Source: Aquisediminimonas profunda
GTDB taxonomy: Bacteria; Pseudomonadota; Alphaproteobacteria; Sphingomonadales; Sphingomonadaceae
DNA: 64,000 nt
Direction of reading: 5' to 3'
Assembly: GCF_019443285.1 (NCBI RefSeq)
Contig: NZ_CP080327.1
Span: 806,001-870,000, forward strand
In this document: positions 25,014 through 35,065 of the stretch, piece after piece
How the letters are laid out: each line of letters begins with the position of its first letter
Position numbering within the stretch: the stretch's first letter is position 1
Program-made: the position numbers and the translations under genes
The notes under the pieces: model-generated
Database searches by the model: none
Told to the model about the DNA's origin: nothing
The model's input: only the letters and a program-made list of their open reading frames with translations

Positions 25014-25580
25014 ATGTATCACCCGGATCTTATCCGCCATCCGGATGGCTGCCCTGCACTTGTGCTCAATGCGGATTACACGCCTCTCAGCTATTACCCC
25101 CTGTCGCTCTGGCCCTGGCAGACGGCCGTCAAGGCCGTGTTTCTTGACCGGGTGGATATCGTCGAGGAGTATCAACGCGAAGTGCACAGCAGCACTTTCG
25201 CGATGAAGCTGCCTTCGGTCATTGCCCTGAAGCAATATGTCCGGCCGTCGCAGCATCCTGCCTTCACCCGTTTCAACCTCTTCCTGCGCGACCGGTTCCA
25301 GTGCCAATATTGCGGCAGCCCGAAAGACCTGACGTTCGATCATGTGATTCCGCGGGCGCAGGGCGGCCGCACGACATGGGAAAATGTGGCCACGGCCTGC
25401 TCGCCCTGCAATCTCAAAAAGGGCGGGCGCACGCCAAGGCAGGCGCATATGGTGCTTCACACCCAGCCGATCCGCCCCACCAGCTGGCAGTTGCAGGATC
25501 AGGGCCGCAGCTTCCCGCCCAACTATCTCCACGAAAGCTGGCGGGACTGGCTTTATTGGGACATCGAACTCGAGGCTTGA
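25014..25580 (+). CDS. HNH endonuclease
   Basis: A 188-residue protein with a complete HNH nuclease domain: zinc-knuckle C97-x2-C100 and C129-x2-C132, the invariant D109-H110 in TFDHVIPRAQGG, N124 region (TWENV) and the terminal N133. The N-terminal half (ALVLNADYTPLSYYPLSLWPWQTAVKAVFL) is the conserved leader of a widespread cyanobacterial/alphaproteobacterial HNH family of stand-alone genes, probably housekeeping DNA repair or recombination rather than restriction. No modification methylase is adjacent. Start ATG 25014 follows GGTTGG. Function beyond the fold is unproven. Confidence 0.88.
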   Translation: MYHPDLIRHPDGCPALVLNADYTPLSYYPLSLWPWQTAVKAVFLDRVDIVEEYQREVHSSTFAMKLPSVIALKQYVRPSQHPAFTRFNLFLRDRFQCQYCGSPKDLTFDHVIPRAQGGRTTWENVATACSPCNLKKGGRTPRQAHMVLHTQPIRPTSWQLQDQGRSFPPNYLHESWRDWLYWDIELEA

Positions 25581-25632
25581 TCGGCTCCTTGTCCCGTCGC
25601 ATTGCGGCGCATCAACCAGAGTAAGGAGCCGT

Positions 25633-26343
25633 ATGATGATCGAAGCCGAATGGTGGGACTATGACGACATGGACGAGCTTGCCGAGGCCGTTGCAGGCGA
25701 TGTCGCCTTCATCATCGAATCGGCGATTGATGCACGCGGTTCTGCGGTGATTGCGCTCGCTGGCGGAAAGACGCCCGGACCCATCCTTGAAAAGCTCGCG
25801 CAAGCGAAGATCGACTGGAAGCGCGTGACCATCTTCCCGACTGACGAGCGGATTGTCCCGCTGGACGATCCGATGTGTAATGTCGCCGGCCTCGCCCGCA
25901 TCTTCCTGCCGAAGGGCGCGCGCGTCGTGCCGATCATTTCGGAGAAAGCCGCAGACTACAAGGCTGCGGGCGGAGCGGCATCGTCACGGATCAGCGATTT
26001 TCACTGGCCGCCGGATCTTGTCTGGTTGGGCGTGGGAGAAGACGGACATACCGCCTCGATCTTCAACGGGCCCGACCTGGAGGATGCCCTGCATGCCCCG
26101 GCAGAGCGCAAGGCCGTGGGCGTCATGCCCGATCCCTTGCCACCCGAAGCGCCTGTGGCCCGTGTGACCCTGACCCGTAATGCAATCCAGTCGGCCAAGT
26201 CCCTCGTCATCGTCCTCACCGGGAACAAAAAGCGCAAGCTGCTTGAGCAAGCCATCAAGGACGGGGATAGTTCGCCCCTGCCTGTCGGTCGTGTGCTCGC
26301 CGGTCTTGAGACACCGGTCGATATTCATTGGTGCGAAGGATAG
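25633..26343 (+). CDS. pgl: 6-phosphogluconolactonase
   Basis: A 236-residue enzyme that hydrolyses 6-phosphogluconolactone in the oxidative pentose phosphate/Entner-Doudoroff pathway. SIS-fold motifs: IALAGGKTPGPILEKLA (about 37-53), the TDERIVPLDDPMCN block, and WLGVGEDGHTASIF. The start at ATG 25633 (MMIEAEW) follows AAGGAG. It has no zwf or edd neighbour in the window. It ends 5 bases before the quinone oxidoreductase. Confidence 0.93.
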   Translation: MMIEAEWWDYDDMDELAEAVAGDVAFIIESAIDARGSAVIALAGGKTPGPILEKLAQAKIDWKRVTIFPTDERIVPLDDPMCNVAGLARIFLPKGARVVPIISEKAADYKAAGGAASSRISDFHWPPDLVWLGVGEDGHTASIFNGPDLEDALHAPAERKAVGVMPDPLPPEAPVARVTLTRNAIQSAKSLVIVLTGNKKRKLLEQAIKDGDSSPLPVGRVLAGLETPVDIHWCEG

Positions 26344-26348
26344 GGCAT

Positions 26349-27323
26349 ATGGCACGTGCGGCACGGATCAGCGAACAGGGCGGGCCAGAAGTCATCCGGT
26401 GGATCGATCAGGACCTGCCCCCGCCCCCGCCCGGGCAGGTGCGGATGCGCAACACGGCCATCGGCCTCAACTATATCGACACCTATCATCGCGACGGCAC
26501 CTATCCGATCCCCCTGCCAAATGGTCTCGGCATCGAAGCAGCGGGCGTGGTCGAAGCAGTGGGCGATGGCGTCAACGATTTCGTGCCAGGGGACAGGGTG
26601 TGTACCTTTGGCCCGATCCTGGGGGCCTATGCGACCGCGCGAAACCTTCCGGCTGCCGCTCTCTTTCCCATTCCGGAAGACATAAGCGACGACGTTGCTG
26701 CCGCTGGACTGCTGAAGGGTTGCACGACGGAATTTCTTGTCGAGCGGTGCGCCCGGGTGCAGGCGCAATGGCCGGTGCTGGTCCATGCAGCGGCCGGTGG
26801 CGTCGGCCTGTTGCTCGTCCAGTGGCTGAAACATGTCGGCGCGACTGTCATCGGCACCGTCAGCACGCCGGACAAGGCCGTACTCGCCAAGGACGCAGGC
26901 GCCGATCATGTGCTCTTCTACAAATCGGAAGACGTTGCTGCCCGTGTCCGCGACATCACCGCTGGGGCCGGTGTTCGGGTCTCGTTCGACGGCATTGGCA
27001 TGAGCACATGGGAGACCTCGCTCGCTGCGACAGGCAGGCGGGGCATGATTGTCAGCTATGGCAACGCGGGCGGGCCGGTGTCCGGGGTCAATCTTGGCGT
27101 GCTCGCGCAAAAGGGGTCGCTGTTCGTCACCCGGCCGACTCTTTTCGACTATTACGCCGACCCAGCCGAACGCCAGGCCGGCGCAGACTATGTCTTCGAC
27201 ATGTTTCGGCAGGGCGTGATCAGCGCCAATATCGGCCAGACCTATGCGCTCGAAGACGTTGCTCAGGCACATCGGGATCTGGAAGCCGGGAAAACGGTTG
27301 GAGCGACGATCCTGCGGCCATGA
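26349..27323 (+). CDS. NADPH:quinone oxidoreductase (zeta-crystallin-like MDR)
   Basis: A 324-residue medium-chain dehydrogenase/reductase: RISEQGGPEVIRW start, the NYIDTYHRDGTYPIPLPNGLGIEAAGVVEAVG quinone-reductase block, VLVHAAAGGVGLLLVQWLKHVGATVIGTV NADPH Rossmann motif, and no zinc-ligand cysteines. It is typical of Qor-type NADPH:quinone reductases that protect against semiquinone stress. The start ATG 26349 is 5 bases after pgl. Its stop overlaps the modA start (ATGA), so it appears to be the first gene of the molybdate operon, unusual but purely contextual. Confidence 0.92.
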   Translation: MARAARISEQGGPEVIRWIDQDLPPPPPGQVRMRNTAIGLNYIDTYHRDGTYPIPLPNGLGIEAAGVVEAVGDGVNDFVPGDRVCTFGPILGAYATARNLPAAALFPIPEDISDDVAAAGLLKGCTTEFLVERCARVQAQWPVLVHAAAGGVGLLLVQWLKHVGATVIGTVSTPDKAVLAKDAGADHVLFYKSEDVAARVRDITAGAGVRVSFDGIGMSTWETSLAATGRRGMIVSYGNAGGPVSGVNLGVLAQKGSLFVTRPTLFDYYADPAERQAGADYVFDMFRQGVISANIGQTYALEDVAQAHRDLEAGKTVGATILRP

Positions 27324-28081
27324 AGCACTTTGCCCTGCACCATGTCGCGCTGTTTCTGGCAGCGATCTTCACCCTTCCGGCGGTACCTGCCAGGGCTGGT
27401 GAAACACAAGTGGCCGTTGCCGCCAATTTCACTGAGCCCGCAAAGGAGATCGCGGCTGCATTCCAGCGGGCGACCGGCCACAAGGCCGTGTTGAGCTTCG
27501 GCGCTTCGGGTGCATTCTACACGCAGATTTCCCACGGCGCTCCGTTCGAAGTCTTCCTTTCAGCCGATGCAGAACGGCCACTGAAAGCCGAACAGGATGG
27601 CCTCGCAGTTTCAAGGTCACGCTTTACCTATGCCATTGGGCGGATCGTTCTCTATTCGGTCACACCGGGGCTGGTCGATGCCAAAGGCGCTGTGCTGAGA
27701 CGTGGCGGGTTTGACAAGATCGCAATCGCTGATCCGGCGACGGCCCCCTACGGTGTGGCCGCTGTCCAGACGCTGCAGAAGCTTGGCGTCTATCCCGCCG
27801 TATCGCCAAGGATCGTGAAGGGCAGTTCGATTGCGCAGGCTTATCAGTTCGTTGCAACTGGCGCGGCGGACATGGGGTTTGTCGCGTTGAGCCAGCTGGT
27901 CAATGTGTCGGGCGGATCGCGCTGGGTCGTGCCCAAGGCGTTGCATGCGCCTATCGAGCAGCAGGCAATTCTCCTGAAGACAGGTGCAACGAATCGGGCT
28001 GCACGAGCGTTTCTGGCGTTCCTGAAATCGCGCCAGGCTATCGCGATAATCCAGCGATACGGGTATGAGACGCATCGATGA
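27320..28081 (+). CDS. modA: Molybdate ABC transporter substrate-binding protein
   Basis: A 253-residue periplasmic binding protein. Signal peptide [26 protein letters not shown], then the mature start [61 protein letters not shown], the ModA ligand-site serines and the [20 protein letters not shown] hallmark. It captures molybdate (and possibly tungstate). It overlaps modB by four bases (ATGA). Confidence 0.96.
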   Translation: MKHFALHHVALFLAAIFTLPAVPARAGETQVAVAANFTEPAKEIAAAFQRATGHKAVLSFGASGAFYTQISHGAPFEVFLSADAERPLKAEQDGLAVSRSRFTYAIGRIVLYSVTPGLVDAKGAVLRRGGFDKIAIADPATAPYGVAAVQTLQKLGVYPAVSPRIVKGSSIAQAYQFVATGAADMGFVALSQLVNVSGGSRWVVPKALHAPIEQQAILLKTGATNRAARAFLAFLKSRQAIAIIQRYGYETHR

Positions 28082-28743
28082 ACCTCGTCATCCTGACGAC
28101 GATTGAACTCGCAGCCGTGACGACACTGTTGCTTCTCCTGCTCGGGACGCCGCTCGCATGGTGGCTTGCCCGGTCGAGAAGCGGCTGGAAGGAGATTGTC
28201 GGCGCTCTGACGGCGCTGCCCCTTGTCCTGCCGCCTACAGTGATCGGCTTTTATGTCCTCATAGCGCTCGGCCCTCAAAGCCCCTTGATGGCTCTTCTGC
28301 ACCCATTCGGCATCCGGACGCTTGCCTTCACCTTTTCCGGGCTCGTGATCGGATCGCTTTTCTATTCCCTGCCTTTCGCCGTCCAGCCGTTGCGGACGGC
28401 CTTCGAAGCCATAGGGAGCCGCCCGCTCGAGATCGCCGCGACCATGGGCGCCGGGCCGGTCGACCGTTTCTTTCACGTTGCCGTTCCGCTGGCACGGAGG
28501 GGATTCCTGTCGGCCGCGATTCTCGTCTTTGCACACACCATTGGCGAGTTTGGTGTTGTGCTCATGATCGGCGGCGCGATTCCGGGGAAGACCGAAGTCT
28601 TGTCGACGCGAATCTATCAGCTTGTGGAAAGTCTCCAGTTCGCAGAAGCGCACGCCATTGCCGGTGGCATGGTCGTCTTTGCCTTTGTGGCGTTGCTGTC
28701 CTTGCTGCTGGTCGAACGCAGGATCGCCGGGGTGCGGCCATGA
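28078..28743 (+). CDS. modB: Molybdate ABC transporter permease
   Basis: A 221-residue inner-membrane permease with five to six transmembrane helices and the permease EAA-type loop [42 protein letters not shown] (about 104-146), where the G binds ModC. ATG 28078 overlaps the modA stop, and its own stop overlaps modC. Length equals the family. It forms the pore of the molybdate importer. Confidence 0.96.
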   Translation: MNLVILTTIELAAVTTLLLLLLGTPLAWWLARSRSGWKEIVGALTALPLVLPPTVIGFYVLIALGPQSPLMALLHPFGIRTLAFTFSGLVIGSLFYSLPFAVQPLRTAFEAIGSRPLEIAATMGAGPVDRFFHVAVPLARRGFLSAAILVFAHTIGEFGVVLMIGGAIPGKTEVLSTRIYQLVESLQFAEAHAIAGGMVVFAFVALLSLLLVERRIAGVRP

Positions 28744-29368
28744 CCATTGCTGTTCGGCTCCACGCGCGGATCAGCGCTGATTTTTCGCTCGATATCGATA
28801 TTGCGATACCCGCACAGGGCGTGACGGCGCTGCTTGGACCTTCGGGGTCCGGCAAGACCAGTGTGCTGCGCGCCCTTGCCGGGCTTGACCGTCATCCCGG
28901 CACCATCCGCTTCGGCGAGATCCTTTGGCAGGATCATGAGACCTTCGTGCCGCCGCATCGACGCCACGTCGGGTACGTTTTTCAGGGGGCAGGGCTCCTG
29001 CCCCACCTGACTGTGCGGCAAAATCTTTCCTTCGCGATTGCCCGTGCGCCCGAGGGGCCATTCGCGCTCGATGACATGATCGCGCGAACGGGCATCGGTG
29101 CCCTGCTCGACCGGGCCCCGGACCGTCTTTCAGGCGGAGAGGCGCAGCGCGCAGGGATCGCCCGCGCGCTCATGTCGCAGCCGCAATTGCTCCTGATGGA
29201 TGAGCCGCTTTCAGGTCTCGACCGGGAGGCGCGGGCCGCTTTGCTCGGCGCGCTTGAGGATTTGCTCAGCGATATCGCCATACCCGTCGTCTATGTGACG
29301 CACGACATTGAAGAAGCGGCGCGGCTGGCGGTGCAATCGATCCGGCTCAAGGCGGGGCGCGTCGCGCC

Positions 29369-29372
<4 letters not shown>
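28740..29372 (+). CDS. modC: Molybdate ABC transporter ATP-binding protein, short (no TOBE domain)
   Basis: A 210-residue ABC ATPase: Walker [10 protein letters not shown] at about 34-42, Q-loop [13 protein letters not shown], signature [16 protein letters not shown], Walker [13 protein letters not shown] and the H-loop VTHDIEEA. Canonical ModC is about 350-360 residues with a C-terminal molybdate-binding TOBE domain; here the protein ends right after the ATPase domain (LKAGRVAP). The missing part is not continued downstream, as the gene runs into the convergent ABC-F gene. It is still the ATPase of the modAB operon by position; the loss of the regulatory TOBE domain would remove molybdate feedback on the ATPase. 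This is inferred from length. Confidence 0.93.
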
Positions 29373-31165
<1,793 letters not shown>

Positions 31166-31242
31166 GTCGGGTTCCTGATCGGTTGATATGGCGAAAAGCC
31201 ATTCATGGCCTATTCAATGGCCGCGCCCTATGCCAAGACCCT

Positions 31243-31557
31243 ATGGCAATGTTCAAACCTTTTATTTTTGCGCTTTCGCTTTCAGGGCTCCTGGTGATTC
31301 CCGCCGAGGCCCAAAAGGCGCGCAGAGTGGAACAGGATGCTGCTTTTCAGGCCACTCGCCAGGGTGCCGTGCGGTCGCTGCGCGCCATCGAGAACGAAAT
31401 CGTTCCCGAAATGAAGGAGCGCGGAGCCGATTATATCGGCGCCGAGTTCGATGGAGACAACCTGCTTTATCGCCTGAAATTCATGCAGGGCAAGAACGTG
31501 ATCTGGATTGATGTGGACGGGCCAACCGGTACAATCAAGAGAACGTCCGGCAAATGA
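31243..31557 (+). CDS. Secreted PepSY-like small protein
   Basis: A 104-residue protein with a signal peptide (MAMFKPFIFALSLSGLLVIPAEA) and a short domain DAAFQATRQGAVRSLRAIENEIVPEM...GAEFDGDNLLYRLKFMQGKNVIWIDVDGPTGTIKRTSGK. The pattern is PepSY-like: YRLKF..GK.VIWIDVDG.TG. It is 31 bases upstream of a response regulator/kinase pair; PepSY proteins often sit with such pairs in proteobacteria and may act as periplasmic modulators of the sensor. The start is ATG 31243 or 31249; the former follows CCTATGCC poorly, so start is uncertain. Probable function: envelope sensing accessory. Confidence 0.82.
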   Translation: MAMFKPFIFALSLSGLLVIPAEAQKARRVEQDAAFQATRQGAVRSLRAIENEIVPEMKERGADYIGAEFDGDNLLYRLKFMQGKNVIWIDVDGPTGTIKRTSGK

Positions 31558-31588
31558 TCTATTGGCGGCCCATTGGGGGAGATTATCC

Positions 31589-32251
31589 TTGCGCGTTTTG
31601 ATCGTAGAAGATGAACCGACTCTCGGCGCCCAGCTCAAGAACACACTTGAAGGCGCCGGTTATGCCGTGGACCTCGCCACCGATGGCGAAGACGGGCATT
31701 ATCTGGGCTCGACCGAAAGCTATGATGCAGTGATCCTTGATCTTGGCCTGCCCGAAATCGATGGGCTCACCGTGCTCGATCGCTGGCGCAAGGAAGGCAA
31801 GGTCATGCCCGTGCTGGTCCTGACGGCACGAGACAGCTGGTCGGACAAGGTCGCAGGCCTGGATGGCGGTGCCGATGACTATATGGCAAAGCCGTTTCAG
31901 ACGCAGGAGCTTATTGCCCGCTTGCGCGCCTTGATCCGCCGAGCCAGCGGCAATGCGTCGTCCGAACTGATTGCGGGCGACGTCCGCCTCGATACGCGTT
32001 CTGGTCGCGTCACGCTTGCGGGAGAGCCGGTCAAGATGACTGCGCAGGAATACAAGCTCCTGTCCTACCTTCTGCATCACAAGGGCAAGGTCGTTTCACG
32101 GACCGAGTTGATCGAGCATATCTACGATCAGGATTTCGACCGCGATTCGAACACGATCGAGGTTTTTGTCACACGTATCCGCAAGAAACTTGGTGCCGAT
32201 GTCATCACGACCATCCGCGGCCTTGGCTACAGTCTCGAAGACCCTGCCTGA
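31589..32251 (+). CDS. OmpR-family two-component response regulator
   Basis: A 220-residue DNA-binding response regulator. Receiver domain with acidic pocket VED (7-9), phospho-acceptor D51 (VILDLGLPEIDG), K101 (MAKPFQ), then an OmpR winged helix with the recognition segment VVSRTELIEHIYDQDFDRDSNTIEVFVTRIRKKLG. The start is TTG 31589, preceded by GGGGGAG at a good distance; nothing in-frame closer is an ATG. It belongs to the FeuP/PhoP/RegX-like group and is paired with the kinase downstream, overlapping by 53 bases. Confidence 0.92.
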   Translation: MRVLIVEDEPTLGAQLKNTLEGAGYAVDLATDGEDGHYLGSTESYDAVILDLGLPEIDGLTVLDRWRKEGKVMPVLVLTARDSWSDKVAGLDGGADDYMAKPFQTQELIARLRALIRRASGNASSELIAGDVRLDTRSGRVTLAGEPVKMTAQEYKLLSYLLHHKGKVVSRTELIEHIYDQDFDRDSNTIEVFVTRIRKKLGADVITTIRGLGYSLEDPA

Positions 32252-33641
32252 CAGGGCAGCTCTCAAGCGTGGCGGCTGGCAGATAGGCGGCTGGCGTCTG
32301 CGGCTTGCCAGCGGGTCGCTGAGCCGGCGCATGATCGGCATTGCCGCAGCATGGATTTTTCTCCTGCTGCTCGGCGGGGGCTTAGCGCTTGACCGGGTCC
32401 TGTCCAATGCCATCACGCGAAATTTTGATGACGGACAACAGTTCGTGCTGACCTCTATGGTGGCCGCTGCCGAAATTGACGATTTCGGGGAAGTGCGCCT
32501 CAATCGTCCGCTCGGGGACCAACGCTTTCTTGAACCCAATTCGGGTTTTTATTGGCAGATCGCTGGAGAAGGCTATGCGCCGTTCCGGTCACGCTCGCTT
32601 TGGGATCGCGCGCTTATAGTTCGGGGCGGCCATTCGGATGACAACATCCACGTCTATGACAGCAATGAATTTCCCGAAGAAACGATCCGCGTAGCTGAGC
32701 GGGACATTGTTCTTCCCGGCTCGCCGACCGTCTGGCGGTTTCAGGTCGCGCAAAGCCGCGACGTGCTCGATGACCAGATCGGTACACTCAGGAAGACGCT
32801 TGTCCGAAGCTTCGCGCTGCTTGGGCTTGGGCTGATCGTCATGGCGGCGCTTCAGACCCTTTACGGCCTCTGGCCGCTGCGTTCGCTTCGGCAGGCAATT
32901 GCCGAAATGCGAGCCGGTCGGGCAAATCGGATCGAGGAGCATGAACTGCCGGATGAAGTGGCGCCTCTCGTGGAGGAATTGAACGGGCTGCTCTTCCATA
33001 ACGAAACCCAGGCAGAGGAAGCGCGTCGTCATGCCGGCAACCTTGCCCATGCACTGAAAACGCCGTTGACCGTTATCATGAATGCCGCAACGGCGCACGC
33101 GAGCGATCTGAGCGAAACAGTGATCCGTGAGGCCACGACCATGCGCAGGCAGGTCGACCATCATCTCGCCCGCGCGCGCGCCGTCGGCCGCCGGGGCAAT
33201 GTGCACAGCCGGGCGGAAGTCTGGAACAGCCTTGAATCGGTCGAACGGGCGGTGTCGCGCCTTTATCCCGACGTCCGGTTCGACATGGACGGCAACAAAT
33301 CGCTTTCAGTCCATGTCGAGCGGCAGGATCTTGATGAAATGCTCGGCAATCTGATCGAAAACGCAGCAAAATATGGCGGCGGCAGCGTGTTCGTGACGGT
33401 CGGCACAGCTGGGCCGATGGCGGAAATCCTGGTCGAGGATGACGGCCTTGGCATTTCTGCGGAAGATCGGGACAAGCTTTTCAATCGGGGTGTGCGGCTC
33501 GATTCATCAAAGCCGGGCACGGGCCTTGGCCTCGCGATCGTGCGCGATGTCGCCGAAATCTATGGTGGTTCGATCACGCTTGAGGAAAGCGAGGACATGG
33601 GCGGTGTCCTTGCGCGGTTGCGCTTGCCCTTGGCCGCCTGA
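32199..33641 (+). CDS. Sensor histidine kinase (PhoQ/FeuQ-like)
   Basis: A 480-residue sensor: cytoplasmic N-terminus, TM1 at about 45-63 (RMIGIAAAWIFLLLLGGGLAL), a periplasmic sensory domain (~70-200), TM2 at 203-222, a HAMP-like segment, DHp with H284 (AHALKTPLTVI), N-box ENLIENAAKYGGG... and ATPase G-boxes DDGLGISAEDRDKLFNRG and GTGLGLAIVRDVAEIYGG. The ligand-binding loop contains acidic residues that may sense divalent cations, typical of the PhoQ-like group; signal is unknown. The start ATG 32199 overlaps the regulator by 53 bases. Other starts are possible; the region before TM1 lacks conserved features. Confidence 0.9.
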   Translation: MSSRPSAALATVSKTLPDRAALKRGGWQIGGWRLRLASGSLSRRMIGIAAAWIFLLLLGGGLALDRVLSNAITRNFDDGQQFVLTSMVAAAEIDDFGEVRLNRPLGDQRFLEPNSGFYWQIAGEGYAPFRSRSLWDRALIVRGGHSDDNIHVYDSNEFPEETIRVAERDIVLPGSPTVWRFQVAQSRDVLDDQIGTLRKTLVRSFALLGLGLIVMAALQTLYGLWPLRSLRQAIAEMRAGRANRIEEHELPDEVAPLVEELNGLLFHNETQAEEARRHAGNLAHALKTPLTVIMNAATAHASDLSETVIREATTMRRQVDHHLARARAVGRRGNVHSRAEVWNSLESVERAVSRLYPDVRFDMDGNKSLSVHVERQDLDEMLGNLIENAAKYGGGSVFVTVGTAGPMAEILVEDDGLGISAEDRDKLFNRGVRLDSSKPGTGLGLAIVRDVAEIYGGSITLEESEDMGGVLARLRLPLAA

Positions 33642-33661
33642 CGCGCCAGAAGCGCGCGACG

Positions 33662-35017
33662 ATGACTTTTCCTCACTATTTCTTCTGCGGTATCGGCGGA
33701 TCCGGCATGATGCCACTGGCGATGATTGTCGCGGCGCGCGGCGCCGCGGTGACGGGATCCGACCGCTCGCTGGATCAAGGCCGGATTGGCGACAAGTTCG
33801 CGGCGCTTGAAAAGCTTGGCATTGCGCTCTTTCCACAGGATGGTTCGGGGGTTGTGCCGGGCCAGATCTTCGTCGCTTCCGCAGCGGTCGAAGAGAGCGT
33901 TCCGGACGTGGTCGCGGCCAACCGACTTGGTCTTGAGCGCTTGAGCCGCGCAGACCTCCTGGCCCAATTGTTCAATGCCAGCGAAACCCGGATCGCGATT
34001 GGCGGGACAAGCGGCAAATCCACTGTGACGGGCATGATTGGCTGGATTCTCGATCAGGTGGGCCGCGATCCGACGATCATGAACGGTGCTGTCATGAAGA
34101 ATTATGCGCGGCCCGATGCGCCCTTTGCCAGTGCGCGGGTGGGCCACAGCGATGTTTTTGTGAGCGAGGTCGATGAAAGCGATGGCTCGATCGCGCTCTA
34201 CACGCCCGATATTGCCGTCCTCAACAATGTCGCGCTCGATCACAAATCGATGGACGAACTGCGCCGCCTGTTCGGAGATTTCATTGGCAAGGCGCCGATC
34301 GCAGTCGTCAATGCCGACAATGACGAAGCCCTTGCGCTCGCTGGAGGCAATGCCCGGACTTTCGGATTTGGTGAACGCGCGTCGCTTCGCGGATCGGATC
34401 TTGTCGAGCGGCCTGATGGAGTGGACTTTCTTGCAAACGGCGTGCGCGTTTCGCTCAATGTGCCGGGTCGCCACAACGCGTCGAATGCGCTGGCTGCTCT
34501 TGCAGCGGCAGAGGCAGCTGGCGTTCCGCTGGCAGACGGTTCCGCTGCTCTGGCGGATTTTGCGGGCTTGCGCCGCCGTCTCGATCTCGTCGGGTCGCGT
34601 CATGGCGTCACCGTGATCGATGATTTCGGGCACAATCCCGACAAGATCGGCGCAACGCTCGACACGCTTCATGCCTTTCCCGGCAGGGTGCTCCTCATGT
34701 TCCAGCCACATGGCTATGGGCCATTGAAGCACATGGGCGACGCCCTGGCGGAGACGTTTCGGACAAAGCTTGGCGCAGAAGACAGGCTCTACCTGCCGGA
34801 CCCGGCCTATTATGGCGGGACAGTGGATCGAAGCGCGGGCAGCGAGGCGCTTGCCAAGGCGATCGGGCCGCGCGCCAGCCATGTGCCTGCCCGCGCGGAC
34901 ATTGGCGACCGGCTGGTTGCGGAAGCCCGTGCCGGAGATCGTATCCTCATCATGGGCGCGCGCGACGATACCCTCAGCCAGTTCGCTGCGGAGATTCTCG
35001 AACGTCTTGACGGATAG
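33662..35017 (+). CDS. Mur ligase family protein (MurC/Mpl-like)
   Basis: A 451-residue protein with the three-domain Mur ligase architecture. N-terminal Rossmann-like uridine-binding domain (YFFCGIGGSGMMPLAMI at 6-22, as in MurC), central ATP domain with P-loop GGTSGKST at 114-121, VSEVDESDGSIALYTPDIAVLNNVALDHKS, and C-terminal domain with DDFGHNPDKIGATLDTLHAFPGRVLLMFQPHGYGPL. The P-loop is GTSGKST, whereas MurC and Mpl usually have GTHGKTT, so it belongs to a separate clade. It probably ligates an amino acid or peptide to a UDP-sugar-like substrate in peptidoglycan recycling, but the substrate is unknown. It is followed closely by a dicarboxylate symporter, unrelated by function as far as I can see. 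Confidence 0.88.
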   Translation: MTFPHYFFCGIGGSGMMPLAMIVAARGAAVTGSDRSLDQGRIGDKFAALEKLGIALFPQDGSGVVPGQIFVASAAVEESVPDVVAANRLGLERLSRADLLAQLFNASETRIAIGGTSGKSTVTGMIGWILDQVGRDPTIMNGAVMKNYARPDAPFASARVGHSDVFVSEVDESDGSIALYTPDIAVLNNVALDHKSMDELRRLFGDFIGKAPIAVVNADNDEALALAGGNARTFGFGERASLRGSDLVERPDGVDFLANGVRVSLNVPGRHNASNALAALAAAEAAGVPLADGSAALADFAGLRRRLDLVGSRHGVTVIDDFGHNPDKIGATLDTLHAFPGRVLLMFQPHGYGPLKHMGDALAETFRTKLGAEDRLYLPDPAYYGGTVDRSAGSEALAKAIGPRASHVPARADIGDRLVAEARAGDRILIMGARDDTLSQFAAEILERLDG

Positions 35018-35065
35018 GCATGGATCGCGTCTGCTGCGCGCATAGGGTTGAGGAAACAGCGCACA

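Noticed and set aside
26180-27319. Extension of the modA frame upstream of 27320
   Set aside because: Arg/Ser-rich shadow of pgl and the quinone reductase; the signal peptide of ModA begins at 27320.
31197-31219. Short inverted repeat GCCATT...AATGGC before the PepSY gene
   Set aside because: Only 6 bp of stem, common by chance at this base composition, and no regulatory context.
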